Positions 56,616 to 64,000 of a stretch of 64,000 nucleotides of DNA are shown here, piece after piece. Made by a program: the position numbers and the translations under genes. The first letter of the stretch is position 1, and every line of letters starts with the position of its first letter. The DNA comes from Marinomonas flavescens. Lineage in GTDB: Bacteria; Pseudomonadota; Gammaproteobacteria; Pseudomonadales; Marinomonadaceae. The stretch covers positions 1-64,000 of the forward strand of contig NZ_SJSB01000009.1 in the NCBI RefSeq assembly GCF_004352835.1, given 5' to 3'. Under the pieces are notes generated by a model. The model saw only the letters and a program-made list of their open reading frames with translations, did no database searches and was not told where the DNA came from.

Positions 56616-57047
56616 ATGGATTCTCAAGACAGATTGATAGAAGCCTTCAAAGCATTCTATCAGGATATTAAGCACATCCCATTGTCGAAAATAGATGAGC
56701 TCTATGCAGACAATATTATTTTTAAAGACCCAGTGCAGGAAGTCAGAAGCATTGAGCAGCTTCATGCCTACATGTCGGATTTATGTACGGATGTTAATAG
56801 TGGTCGCTTTGAATACCTAGATCAAATGGTGAGTGATAACTGCGCTTACATTAAATGGAATATGCATTTTAAGCACCCTAAGCTAGGTAATAAAACATTG
56901 ACGGTACGTGGTATTAGTCAGATCCAATTCAATGACCGTATTTATTACCACGAAGACGTCTACGACCTAGGGCAAATGCTGTACGAACATGTTCCTTTAT
57001 TGGGGTGTGTTGTTAAGGGGTTAAAAAAACGTTTAGCGGTGCAATAA
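56616..57047 (+). CDS. NTF2-like (SnoaL-type) protein
   Basis: 143-residue protein with the NTF2 alpha+beta cone, beginning with a helix RLIEAFKAFYQDI, then LYADNIIFKDPVQEVRSIEQLHAYM and a beta-rich end. Such proteins bind or isomerise small hydrophobic ligands. It is the first gene of the operon, followed by the SDR gene 12 bp downstream. Homologues travel with RpoE-ChrR lipid genes. Function is unknown. Confidence 0.85.
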   Translation: MDSQDRLIEAFKAFYQDIKHIPLSKIDELYADNIIFKDPVQEVRSIEQLHAYMSDLCTDVNSGRFEYLDQMVSDNCAYIKWNMHFKHPKLGNKTLTVRGISQIQFNDRIYYHEDVYDLGQMLYEHVPLLGCVVKGLKKRLAVQ

Positions 57048-57058
57048 GGAGCGTGACA

Positions 57059-57805
57059 ATGGATGCTGGTAAGCAAAAAAAAGTCATTTGGATTACGGGT
57101 GCTAGCTCAGGAATTGGCTTTTCCCTTGTTGAGCGTTATTTAGCACGCGGTTATCACGTGCTTGCTAGTGCTCGAACAGAAGGCAAGTTAGTCGATTTTA
57201 TTACCAATGAAGCGCTTATCTTCATTCCTTATGATGTGACAGATGACACTCAAATTGACTCTGTTCGTGATCTCTTGCTGCAACACACACCCCACCTAGA
57301 CTGCGTTATTTTGAATGCCGGAAACTGTGAGTATTTGGATATTAACAACCCAGACTGGAGCATGATGAAGCGTGTCATGTCGGTTAATTACTTTGGCCTA
57401 GTGAACAGTGTTGAGGTCTGTCTGCCGTTACTCAAAAAAGCGCAACAACCTCATCTTGTCGGCGTCAGTTCTCAAGCGGTACAAGCGGCCTTTACCCAAG
57501 CTGAAGCTTATGGGGCAAGCAAGGCAGCGGTGCGTTATTTCTTATCATCATTACGAGTGGACTTACTGTCTTCTAATATTGATGTGACGTGTATTTTACC
57601 GGGTTTTGTTGATACGCCATTAACTCAAAAAAATACGTTTTCTATGCCATTTTTGATGTCATCAGAGCAGGCTGCCGTCCGCATAGAAGCGGCTATTGAA
57701 AAGCGGCCTTACGAATACGCTTTTCCTAAACGATTAACCGCCATGCTTTGGGTCGCCAAGCAGTTTCCAAAGCGCTGGGCAGCAATGACAGCGCCTAAAT
57801 ATTAA
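57059..57805 (+). CDS. Short-chain dehydrogenase/reductase
   Basis: 248-residue Rossmann enzyme. The NAD(P) motif is TGASSGIG, with NAG at the usual site and YGASK carrying the catalytic Tyr and Lys. The ATG at 57059 has AGGAG seven bases upstream; a GTG six bases earlier would crowd it. It probably acts on a lipid intermediate, given the operon. Cytoplasmic. Confidence 0.9.
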   Translation: MDAGKQKKVIWITGASSGIGFSLVERYLARGYHVLASARTEGKLVDFITNEALIFIPYDVTDDTQIDSVRDLLLQHTPHLDCVILNAGNCEYLDINNPDWSMMKRVMSVNYFGLVNSVEVCLPLLKKAQQPHLVGVSSQAVQAAFTQAEAYGASKAAVRYFLSSLRVDLLSSNIDVTCILPGFVDTPLTQKNTFSMPFLMSSEQAAVRIEAAIEKRPYEYAFPKRLTAMLWVAKQFPKRWAAMTAPKY

Positions 57806-57857
57806 ATTGATAGCGTACGCTTTTTTAATGAGATAGGCGTACTCAAGGGGACAATGA

Positions 57858-59111
57858 GTGAAAATTGCCATTATTGGATCAGGGATTTCCGGTTTAACCA
57901 GCGCATATTTATTGCAGCGTAAGCATGACATTACTGTTTTTGAATCCGCCCCTCGAATCGGTGGACATACGGCGACCGTGCAAGTTCAAGAGGGGCAAAA
58001 ACAGCGTGCTATTGATACGGGTTTTATCGTATTCAATGATTGGACGTACCCACATTTTATTCGCTTAATGGATGAATTAGGTGTGTTGTCTACACCAACC
58101 GAGATGAGCTTTAGTGTGAGTTGTAAGCGAACCGGTTTGGAGTACGGTGGCAACAATCTCAATACTTTATTTGCACAGCGACGAAATCTGTTCAACTTGC
58201 CGTATTTGGGCATGCTGAAAGACATTATGCGATTTAACAAAGAGGCGATTCGAGACTTAGAAAGTGGTGAGCTTGAAGAGGGATTGTCACTAGGCAATTA
58301 CCTCGCTAAGAAAAACTACGGCTCGCGTTTTGCTAGCCATTATTTAATTCCCATGGGCAGCGCTATTTGGTCAGCAACGCTTGAGGAAATGATGGATTTT
58401 CCGTTAGTTTTCTTTGTACGTTTTTTCAAAAACCATGGTCTGTTGAGCGTTAATGATCGGCCACAATGGCGAGTCATAAAAGGAGGCTCTTCTGCGTATT
58501 TGATGCCGTTAGTCAGATTGTTCCAAGAAAAAATTCGATTGAACAGCAAAATTAAAAAAGTGAAACGATTGTCTGATTCCGTGGAATTGCATTTTGAACA
58601 GGGTGTTATTGAGACGTATGACCAAGTGGTGTTTGCTTGTCATAGTAATGAGGCTTTAGCGTTATTGAGTGACGCAAGTGAAGACGAACAGGCTATTTTG
58701 TCGGCGATTCCATACCGTAACAACGATGTGGTGCTTCATACGGATGATAAGTTACTGCCGAAAACTAAATTAGCTTGGTCAAGCTGGAATTACCATTTAG
58801 GTAAAGATCAAACAAAGCCTGCGGCCTTAAGCTATAACATGAATATTTTGCAGAACTTCACCAGCGAAACAACGTATGTCGTCACGCTTAATCAGACAGA
58901 AACGATTGACCCAAGCAAAATTATTGGCCGCTATCAATATGCTCATCCTACCTTCACATTAGAAGGTATTGCCGCCCAGAATCGCTGGCAAGACATTAAT
59001 GGCGTTAATAATACTTGGTTCTGTGGGGCTTATTGGCGTAATGGCTTTCATGAAGATGGTTGTTGGAGTGGCGTGCGCGTTGCGAATGGTTTGGGGGTTC
59101 AATGGAAGTAG
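57858..59111 (+). CDS. NAD/FAD-binding oxidoreductase (COG2907 type)
   Basis: 417-residue amine-oxidase-fold flavoprotein. FAD is bound by [17 protein letters not shown] and the following [10 protein letters not shown], and the C-terminal [12 protein letters not shown](C)WSGV is characteristic. It starts at GTG after AAGGGG. Homologues next to Cfa-type methyltransferases and DUF1365 proteins are linked to fatty acid desaturation or oxidation in furan or methylated fatty acid synthesis. It overlaps the DUF1365 gene by 10 bp. Confidence 0.9.
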   Translation: MKIAIIGSGISGLTSAYLLQRKHDITVFESAPRIGGHTATVQVQEGQKQRAIDTGFIVFNDWTYPHFIRLMDELGVLSTPTEMSFSVSCKRTGLEYGGNNLNTLFAQRRNLFNLPYLGMLKDIMRFNKEAIRDLESGELEEGLSLGNYLAKKNYGSRFASHYLIPMGSAIWSATLEEMMDFPLVFFVRFFKNHGLLSVNDRPQWRVIKGGSSAYLMPLVRLFQEKIRLNSKIKKVKRLSDSVELHFEQGVIETYDQVVFACHSNEALALLSDASEDEQAILSAIPYRNNDVVLHTDDKLLPKTKLAWSSWNYHLGKDQTKPAALSYNMNILQNFTSETTYVVTLNQTETIDPSKIIGRYQYAHPTFTLEGIAAQNRWQDINGVNNTWFCGAYWRNGFHEDGCWSGVRVANGLGVQWK

Positions 59112-59902
59112 CTCAAAAGTCCGTACAGGGTGATAAATATCATAGCGCTATTTACCATGGCGTCGTGCGCCATCGTCGCTTCTCACCGAAAGAGCATGGC
59201 TTTCGTTACCGAGTTTTTATGATGTATTTTGATCTGGACGAATTGGATCAAATTCTGACGCTTAGTCCTTGGTGGTCGAAAAAGGCGTTTCGTTTAGCCA
59301 GATTTAAGCGACAAGATTATTTTGGTGATGAGGTGGTGCCTTTAAAAGAGGCGGTGTTGGCGAAAGTAAATAAAGAGCTGAAGACGAATTTAACCGGTCC
59401 CGTAAGAGTGCTGACAAACTGTCGATATTTTGGCTTTATTATTAATCCAATTACTATTTATTACTGCTTTGACGAACACGAGCAGCTTAACGCTATGCTG
59501 CTAGAAGTGACTAATACTCCTTGGAAAGAGCGTGTTACTTATGTGCTTTCGTGTGATCCAACTCGCCATCGTCAACGTATTATTTTTAATAAGGAGATGC
59601 ATGTCTCGCCATTTCATCCAATGAATCATTTTTATGATTGGCGCAGTACGACACCAGGCAAAAAACTGGCGGTTCATATGCAGAATAAAGAACAAGACGA
59701 CCCAGAGCGTTGTGTATTCGATGCAACCTTGTCGTTAACGCGGACTTCTATTTCTCGTGCTTCATTGGCTAAGGTGCTGTTCAGTTATCCGGTTATGACA
59801 ATGAAAGTTGTCGCGGGGATTTATTGGCAAGCCTTAGCATTGTGGTTGAAAAAAGTGCCATTTTATTCGCATCCAGACACTGAATCTTCCAACATTAAAT
59901 AA
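59102..59902 (+). CDS. DUF1365 family protein
   Basis: 266-residue protein from the ATG at 59102, which follows GGGGG and overlaps the previous stop. It has the family pattern [41 protein letters not shown] and [12 protein letters not shown]. The last 40 residues are hydrophobic and may sit on the membrane. Role is unknown, but it constantly accompanies COG2907 and Cfa-like proteins. Confidence 0.92.
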   Translation: MEVAQKSVQGDKYHSAIYHGVVRHRRFSPKEHGFRYRVFMMYFDLDELDQILTLSPWWSKKAFRLARFKRQDYFGDEVVPLKEAVLAKVNKELKTNLTGPVRVLTNCRYFGFIINPITIYYCFDEHEQLNAMLLEVTNTPWKERVTYVLSCDPTRHRQRIIFNKEMHVSPFHPMNHFYDWRSTTPGKKLAVHMQNKEQDDPERCVFDATLSLTRTSISRASLAKVLFSYPVMTMKVVAGIYWQALALWLKKVPFYSHPDTESSNIK

Positions 59903-59924
59903 TAAAACATAGGGGCATGATTGA

Positions 59925-61199
59925 ATGAACTCAGTCAGTATAAATAATCAGAAAGTTGGCAAGAGCCGTCGCGGAGAGTGGTTCGATAGCATGGCTAAAC
60001 GCGTGGTATTTAAGATGTTAAAAAAGCTCGAAATAGGGCATTTAACATTAGAAGACCAAGGCCAGTTACATGAATTCGGTGCACCTAAAAGCACCGCCAG
60101 TCATCATGCGCATATTCAAATACACAACAATGGCGCTTATCGGGATATATTTTTAAACAGCAGTATTGGCTCAGGCGAAGCGTACATGAAAGGCTGGTGG
60201 ACATCGCCAGATATAGTCGCTGTTATTCGTCTGATGGTGGCCAATTTAAACGTGATCAACAGTATGGATGCTAAGCGTCCTATCTGGAGTCGTATCGGCG
60301 CTAAAATTGCTCATAAGCTCAATGCTAATAGTCAGCGTGGTTCAAAGAAAAATATTTCTGCCCATTACGATTTAGGCAACGACTTTTTCTCATTGTTTCT
60401 TGATCCAACCATGATGTATTCCGCTGCAGTCTACCCAGAAGATAATGCCTCTTTAGAAATCGCATCGGTGAATAAACTGGACCGGATTTGTCAGAAATTA
60501 CAATTATCAAAAAAAGATCACTTATTAGAAATCGGCACTGGCTGGGGAGGCATGGCAATACATGCGGCTCAGAATTATGGCTGTCAGGTAACGACAACCA
60601 CTATTTCTAAAGAGCAATATGACTTTGCCAAAGCTCGAGTGGAAGAAGCAGGTTTGAGTGACAAAATCACACTCTTGCTAGAAGATTACCGTGATTTGAC
60701 CGGTGAGTATGACAAACTTGTTTCGATTGAAATGATTGAAGCGGTGGGTCACGAATACTATGACAGTTATTTTAGTAAATGCAGTCAGTTGCTGAAACCG
60801 CATGGGGTGATGGTTATTCAAGCGATTACGATTGCGGATCAGCGTTACGATTATGCTCGTGGTTCAGTGGATTTTATTCAACGTTATATTTTTCCTGGTG
60901 GTTGTTTGCCTTCCAATCAAGTTATCGCACAAAAAATTGCCCAAAAAACCGATATGCAAATTGTTGGTTTGGAAGATATTACTGAACATTATGCTAAAAC
61001 ATTAGCCGATTGGCGGACGCGTTTTCATGCGGCTCGTTTAGATGTTACCAATATGGGTTTTGATGATGTTTTTTGCCGTATGTGGGATTTCTACCTGGCG
61101 TATTGTGAAGGTGGGTTTAAAGAGCGCGCTATCAGCACTGGGCAATTTATTTTTGCAAAACCTGAGCATCGGTTTGCTTTAGCGTCTGTGCATCAATAA
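59925..61199 (+). CDS. cfa: Cyclopropane-fatty-acyl-phospholipid synthase family methyltransferase
   Basis: 424-residue SAM-dependent enzyme that methylates unsaturated acyl chains of phospholipids. The SAM motif is LEIGTGWGGMA (201-211), followed by VTTTTISKEQ and IEMIEAVGHEYY. The typical YIFPGGCLPS stands at about 324-333. The N-terminal domain, about 1-140, is of Cfa type. In an RpoE-ChrR operon it may be the methyltransferase of a methylated or furan fatty acid pathway rather than a plain cyclopropane synthase. Confidence 0.9.
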   Translation: MNSVSINNQKVGKSRRGEWFDSMAKRVVFKMLKKLEIGHLTLEDQGQLHEFGAPKSTASHHAHIQIHNNGAYRDIFLNSSIGSGEAYMKGWWTSPDIVAVIRLMVANLNVINSMDAKRPIWSRIGAKIAHKLNANSQRGSKKNISAHYDLGNDFFSLFLDPTMMYSAAVYPEDNASLEIASVNKLDRICQKLQLSKKDHLLEIGTGWGGMAIHAAQNYGCQVTTTTISKEQYDFAKARVEEAGLSDKITLLLEDYRDLTGEYDKLVSIEMIEAVGHEYYDSYFSKCSQLLKPHGVMVIQAITIADQRYDYARGSVDFIQRYIFPGGCLPSNQVIAQKIAQKTDMQIVGLEDITEHYAKTLADWRTRFHAARLDVTNMGFDDVFCRMWDFYLAYCEGGFKERAISTGQFIFAKPEHRFALASVHQ

Positions 61200-61208
61200 G
61201 GAATAGAA

Positions 61209-61733
61209 ATGAAATCCTTGATTAATGCGGTGTTATTTCAAGGTGTTTGGTTTAGCTGCGTCCTCGGCGGTAGTTATGTGGCTTTGCCTGTAACGTTAGT
61301 GTATTTATTTTTGCACTATCATTACTTTATGCATAAGCGTGCTGAGTGGCGTTTGGTGTTACTGTTTTTCCTCTTGGGTGTTCTGGTTGACGGGGCTTTT
61401 TTCCGTCTCGGTATTTTTACGATTCCGGCAGACATGCAACATTTTGGCAATCTTCCACCGATATGGTTGTTATGTCTGTGGATATCCGTTGCCACCTTAT
61501 TTGCCCATAGCTTGGCTTTCTTAAGAACCCGGTATGGCTTGAGTGCTTTACTGGGTTTTATTGGACCAACTTTTAGTTACATTGCTGGAACAAAGCTTAC
61601 GGACATTTCGTTAGCCGAACCCATTTGGCTTTCTTTATTTGTCATTGCTTTAGCTTGGGCACTAATCCTGCCAATTAGCGTGTACTATTGTGAAAAATGG
61701 GCTCTGTATTCGAAAGAGGATAAGCAATTATGA
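61209..61733 (+). CDS. DUF2878 membrane protein
   Basis: 174-residue inner-membrane protein with five or six helices, starting INAVLFQGVWFSCVLGG as in DUF2878. Its stop overlaps the next start (ATGA). Role is unknown; the family co-occurs with RpoE-ChrR lipid genes. Confidence 0.88.
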   Translation: MKSLINAVLFQGVWFSCVLGGSYVALPVTLVYLFLHYHYFMHKRAEWRLVLLFFLLGVLVDGAFFRLGIFTIPADMQHFGNLPPIWLLCLWISVATLFAHSLAFLRTRYGLSALLGFIGPTFSYIAGTKLTDISLAEPIWLSLFVIALAWALILPISVYYCEKWALYSKEDKQL

Positions 61734-62464
61734 TCAAGCAATCTATTACCCGTAAGCCAGTACTCCCTTTGTTGGTTGCCTTTATTCTAGGTGCAACATT
61801 TAGCCAAATAGCATCAGCGGAAGAAAGCTTTAATAAGGTAGTGGGTACCGCTTACAGTGTAAAAACAGGGGCGTTGCTGTATCGAGAAACGCACACAATA
61901 GGCGCAAATGGTAAGCACGATGTAGAGTACTCAGAGCCTGATGGTCTGGTCTTTGGGCATAAAGTTATTGATGAGAGCCAATCTAAAATTGCCCCCAGTT
62001 TTACTCAAGTAAATGAACGTAATGGAGAAAGAATTGAGGTTAATAGCAACTCAAAAAATATTATTGTTCATTATCAAAAAAACAAAGATGCAAAAGTAAA
62101 AACAGCAGATATTCCCTATAAACCAGGCATGATAGTAGACGCTGGTTTTAATGCGTTTGTGAAAGAATATTGGCAGTCTCTAGAAAATGACACAAAAATG
62201 GACGTTCAGTTCATTGCTCCTAGTCGCCAATCTACCGTTGGCTTTACTGTGAGTCGAAGCTTATGTAAACCAGATACTCAAAAAGGCGCGGAATGTTTTG
62301 CTCTTACGCCAGACTCATGGGTTGTTAGGATGTTAATAGATCCGATTTTATTAGCGTATGACCCAGAGACAAAACGCCTGCTACGTTTTACTGGTCGTGC
62401 CAATATTGCAGATAAAAACGGCGATTATAAAGCGGTCGATATTCAGTATCATTATTTTAAGTGA
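61730..62464 (+). CDS. Secreted protein of unknown function in the RpoE-ChrR operon
   Basis: 244-residue protein with a signal peptide (RKPVLPLLVAFILGATFSQIASA, cut near residue 30). The mature part is beta-rich, with the pattern VGTAYSVKTGALLYRETH at the start and LLRFTGRANIAD near the end, suggesting an outer-membrane-facing or lipocalin-like fold. I do not recognise the family. It is translationally coupled to the DUF2878 gene. Confidence 0.75.
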   Translation: MIKQSITRKPVLPLLVAFILGATFSQIASAEESFNKVVGTAYSVKTGALLYRETHTIGANGKHDVEYSEPDGLVFGHKVIDESQSKIAPSFTQVNERNGERIEVNSNSKNIIVHYQKNKDAKVKTADIPYKPGMIVDAGFNAFVKEYWQSLENDTKMDVQFIAPSRQSTVGFTVSRSLCKPDTQKGAECFALTPDSWVVRMLIDPILLAYDPETKRLLRFTGRANIADKNGDYKAVDIQYHYFK

Positions 62465-62484
62465 TCGGATAGAAGGAAGAGAAA

Positions 62485-63039
62485 ATGGCATTGCTCATGA
62501 AACAAATGACGTGGTTAAAAACGCTGGTGTTTGCGAATTTCATTTTGCTGGCTGGCTGCTCGACGCCAGATGTTTCTGAATATGCTAAGAATACACCCAG
62601 TTTCGCTTTGTCTAACTTTTTCTCTGGACCTCTCAAAGCTCATGGGATCTTAAAAAATCGCAGTGGTAAAGTGATTCGCTATTTTAATGCTGACCTATAT
62701 GGTCAGTGGGAAAATGGAGTAGGAACGCTAAAAGAAAACTTCGTGTTTGATGATGGTGAAAAACAGCAGCGTACTTGGGTAATGACGCCAGATGAAAATG
62801 GGCATTATACGGCAACAGCTAATGATGTTATTGGTAAGGGCATCATTAGCCAAGCGGGTAATGCTTTGTTTATGAAATACACGCTGCAAGTTCCGTATGA
62901 CGGTGACCTTTTAGAGGTTAGCGTTGATGATCGAATGTATAGAGTGAACGAGAACGTGGTTATTAATGAATCGGTATTGAGTAAATTTGGTTTTGATGTG
63001 GGTTATCTTACTTTAGTTATTGAGAAAGTAGCGGACTAG
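62485..63039 (+). CDS. DUF3833 lipoprotein
   Basis: 184-residue lipoprotein with lipobox LLAGC near residue 25, then the DUF3833 pattern FFSGPLKAHGILKNRSGKVIR and a beta-rich body reminiscent of lipocalins. It is the last gene of the operon. Possibly a periplasmic lipid carrier; that is inferred from fold and context. Confidence 0.9.
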   Translation: MALLMKQMTWLKTLVFANFILLAGCSTPDVSEYAKNTPSFALSNFFSGPLKAHGILKNRSGKVIRYFNADLYGQWENGVGTLKENFVFDDGEKQQRTWVMTPDENGHYTATANDVIGKGIISQAGNALFMKYTLQVPYDGDLLEVSVDDRMYRVNENVVINESVLSKFGFDVGYLTLVIEKVAD

Positions 63040-63121
63040 AAACAAGCCAGACGATTGTATTTCACTAGAGCTTCTCTTATCCTTGCGCCGTTCTCTCCCT
63101 CTTGATAGTAAAAGGCGCGTT

Positions 63122-63472
63122 ATGGCTACTCTGGTTTTTCGACTCAAATATGTACCCGATGACGAAGCGGATGATATTCGCCAATTACTATTTGATAACG
63201 ATATTCCTTTTTACGAAACGTCTGCCGGACGCTGGCAAATATCCTTAGCGGGTATCTGGGTAAAAGATAAAGAGCACGCGACCGCAGCGCGAGCATTAAT
63301 TCGTGAGGATCAACTCAAACGAATGACGGATCGCAAGCCACCCACCCTTTGGGAATGGCTGGTGGGTTATGTTCAATACGCTCGCCAGAATCCGGCAGAG
63401 AGCGTGTTTACCTTATTCGCTATATTGATTGTCTTAAGTTTGTCTTTACTGCCTTTTTTCGCTTGGATTTAA
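63122..63472 (+). CDS. DUF6164-like protein with C-terminal membrane helix
   Basis: 116-residue protein from the ATG at 63122. It begins MATLVFRLKYVPDDEADDIR, with an alpha/beta ferredoxin-like cytoplasmic part and one C-terminal helix (VFTLFAILIVLSLSLLPFF). A longer TTG frame lacks a ribosome binding site. Function is unknown; it is separated from the lipid operon by 82 bp. Confidence 0.8.
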   Translation: MATLVFRLKYVPDDEADDIRQLLFDNDIPFYETSAGRWQISLAGIWVKDKEHATAARALIREDQLKRMTDRKPPTLWEWLVGYVQYARQNPAESVFTLFAILIVLSLSLLPFFAWI

Positions 63473-63547
63473 ACGCGAAAAGCTCCTATCGAAAATAACC
63501 CTCTGACAATGGTTTTATTTAGCAATAACACTCTCTAACATCAGCAT

Positions 63548-64000
63548 TCAAGCCACTTTTAGTGGCTGTTGTTCCATGGCTGCTCGGTGCTTCTTCCTTT
63601 GAATAGACGCGCTAATAAATTGCACGCTTATCGCACTAACTACCACCATTAACATTCCAATTAAACTCAAAGCATCTGCATGTGACGATTGGATAATGTC
63701 AGGCCAAAATCCCCATGCCACGCAGACTTCCGTCAAAATAAAAGCGGTAACAGGCGTTAATGCAATGGCGGCACTGACTTGCACTGTTTGCCAATAACGT
63801 AACGCTTGCGCGAATGCTCCATAAGCGATGAGTGTATTAAGGCAGCAAAACGCCGCCACTATCGCATCGTTAAAAGACATGGACGCTAATTGGCTAGGCG
63901 ATGAAAAAGGCAGCATCACAACCAAGGCATACCAATAAATCGCCAGTAAAATATTAGAAGGGGCGAGTCTGGTAAATAGCGATTTTTGTAACAGCGCATA
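63548..64000 (-). CDS. EamA-family transporter, C-terminal half (partial)
   Basis: The frame is open to the window edge on the minus strand, so only the C-terminal 150 residues are seen. It shows an EamA half with IYWYALVVMLPF, AFCCLNTLIAYGAFAQALRYW, AIALTPVTAFILTEV and a final helix MLMVVVSAISVQFI, then a basic tail. Substrate is unknown. This is a second, distinct DMT exporter. Confidence 0.85.
   Translation of the reverse strand, partial: YALLQKSLFTRLAPSNILLAIYWYALVVMLPFSSPSQLASMSFNDAIVAAFCCLNTLIAYGAFAQALRYWQTVQVSAAIALTPVTAFILTEVCVAWGFWPDIIQSSHADALSLIGMLMVVVSAISVQFISASIQRKKHRAAMEQQPLKVA

Overview
This window looks like a chromosomal segment of a marine gammaproteobacterium of the Oceanospirillales, most like Marinomonas. 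That placement is inferred from gene order and protein character, not from a database search. It has the enterobacterial-type priA-ftsN-hslVU block, a ponA-(hof/pil)-aroK-aroB-damX block, gltBD, betBA, and an RpoE-ChrR photo-oxidative stress cluster. Nothing indicates a plasmid, phage or insertion sequence. There are no tRNA genes or CRISPR arrays. The only rRNA is the 3' end of a 5S gene at the left edge, so an rRNA operon lies just outside.

Layout. 1-960: 5S tail, a second truncated 5S tail with its own terminator, then about 700 bp of non-coding sequence with a GC-rich palindrome and two copies of a roughly 100-bp repeat. 1.0-8.6 kb: central metabolism and translation (fbp, zntB, rpiA, ilvA, argS, an EamA exporter). 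8.7-16 kb: ubiJ, a DUF971 gene, hslUV behind a heat-shock promoter, an FtsN-like SPOR protein, priA, rpmE and a secreted nuclease. 16-26 kb: short malic enzyme, PBP1a, a reduced three-gene DNA-uptake/pilus-type locus, aroK, aroB, damX. 26.7-33.4 kb: glutamate synthase gltBD and two small conserved genes. 33.5-41.3 kb: K+/H+ antiporter, MATE exporter, an ammonium channel with a sigma-54/NtrC promoter, mltA, a DnaJ-related gene, and a zinc metallopeptidase broken by a 22-bp tandem duplication.

41.3-47.9 kb is the most unusual region. A three-gene operon encodes a membrane flavocytochrome-like reductase, a two-cluster ferredoxin and a Tat-exported FAD protein. It lies divergent from a histidine kinase/response regulator pair, a small EF-hand protein and a lipoprotein. 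The layout suggests a route carrying electrons from cytoplasmic NAD(P)H to a periplasmic flavoenzyme of unknown substrate under dedicated two-component control.

48-55 kb: the glycine betaine genes betB-betA behind a 30-bp perfect palindrome, a glycogen-binding-module protein, a 44-residue His-tailed membrane peptide, an OlsF-like double acyltransferase, and two small genes, one SutA-like. 55-63 kb: rpoE-chrR and a divergent eight-gene lipid-modification operon (NTF2-like, SDR, FAD oxidoreductase, DUF1365, Cfa-type methyltransferase, DUF2878, a secreted unknown, a DUF3833 lipoprotein), a set known from singlet-oxygen regulons. The window ends in a DUF6164-like gene and a partial EamA transporter.

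Regulatory sequence recognised by eye includes a sigma-32 promoter for hslV, a sigma-54 promoter with an NtrC site for amt, ECF-type promoters flanking rpoE, a palindromic operator before betB, and many intrinsic terminators. Several terminators overlap coding ends, and one lies inside the signal-peptide codons of the next gene.
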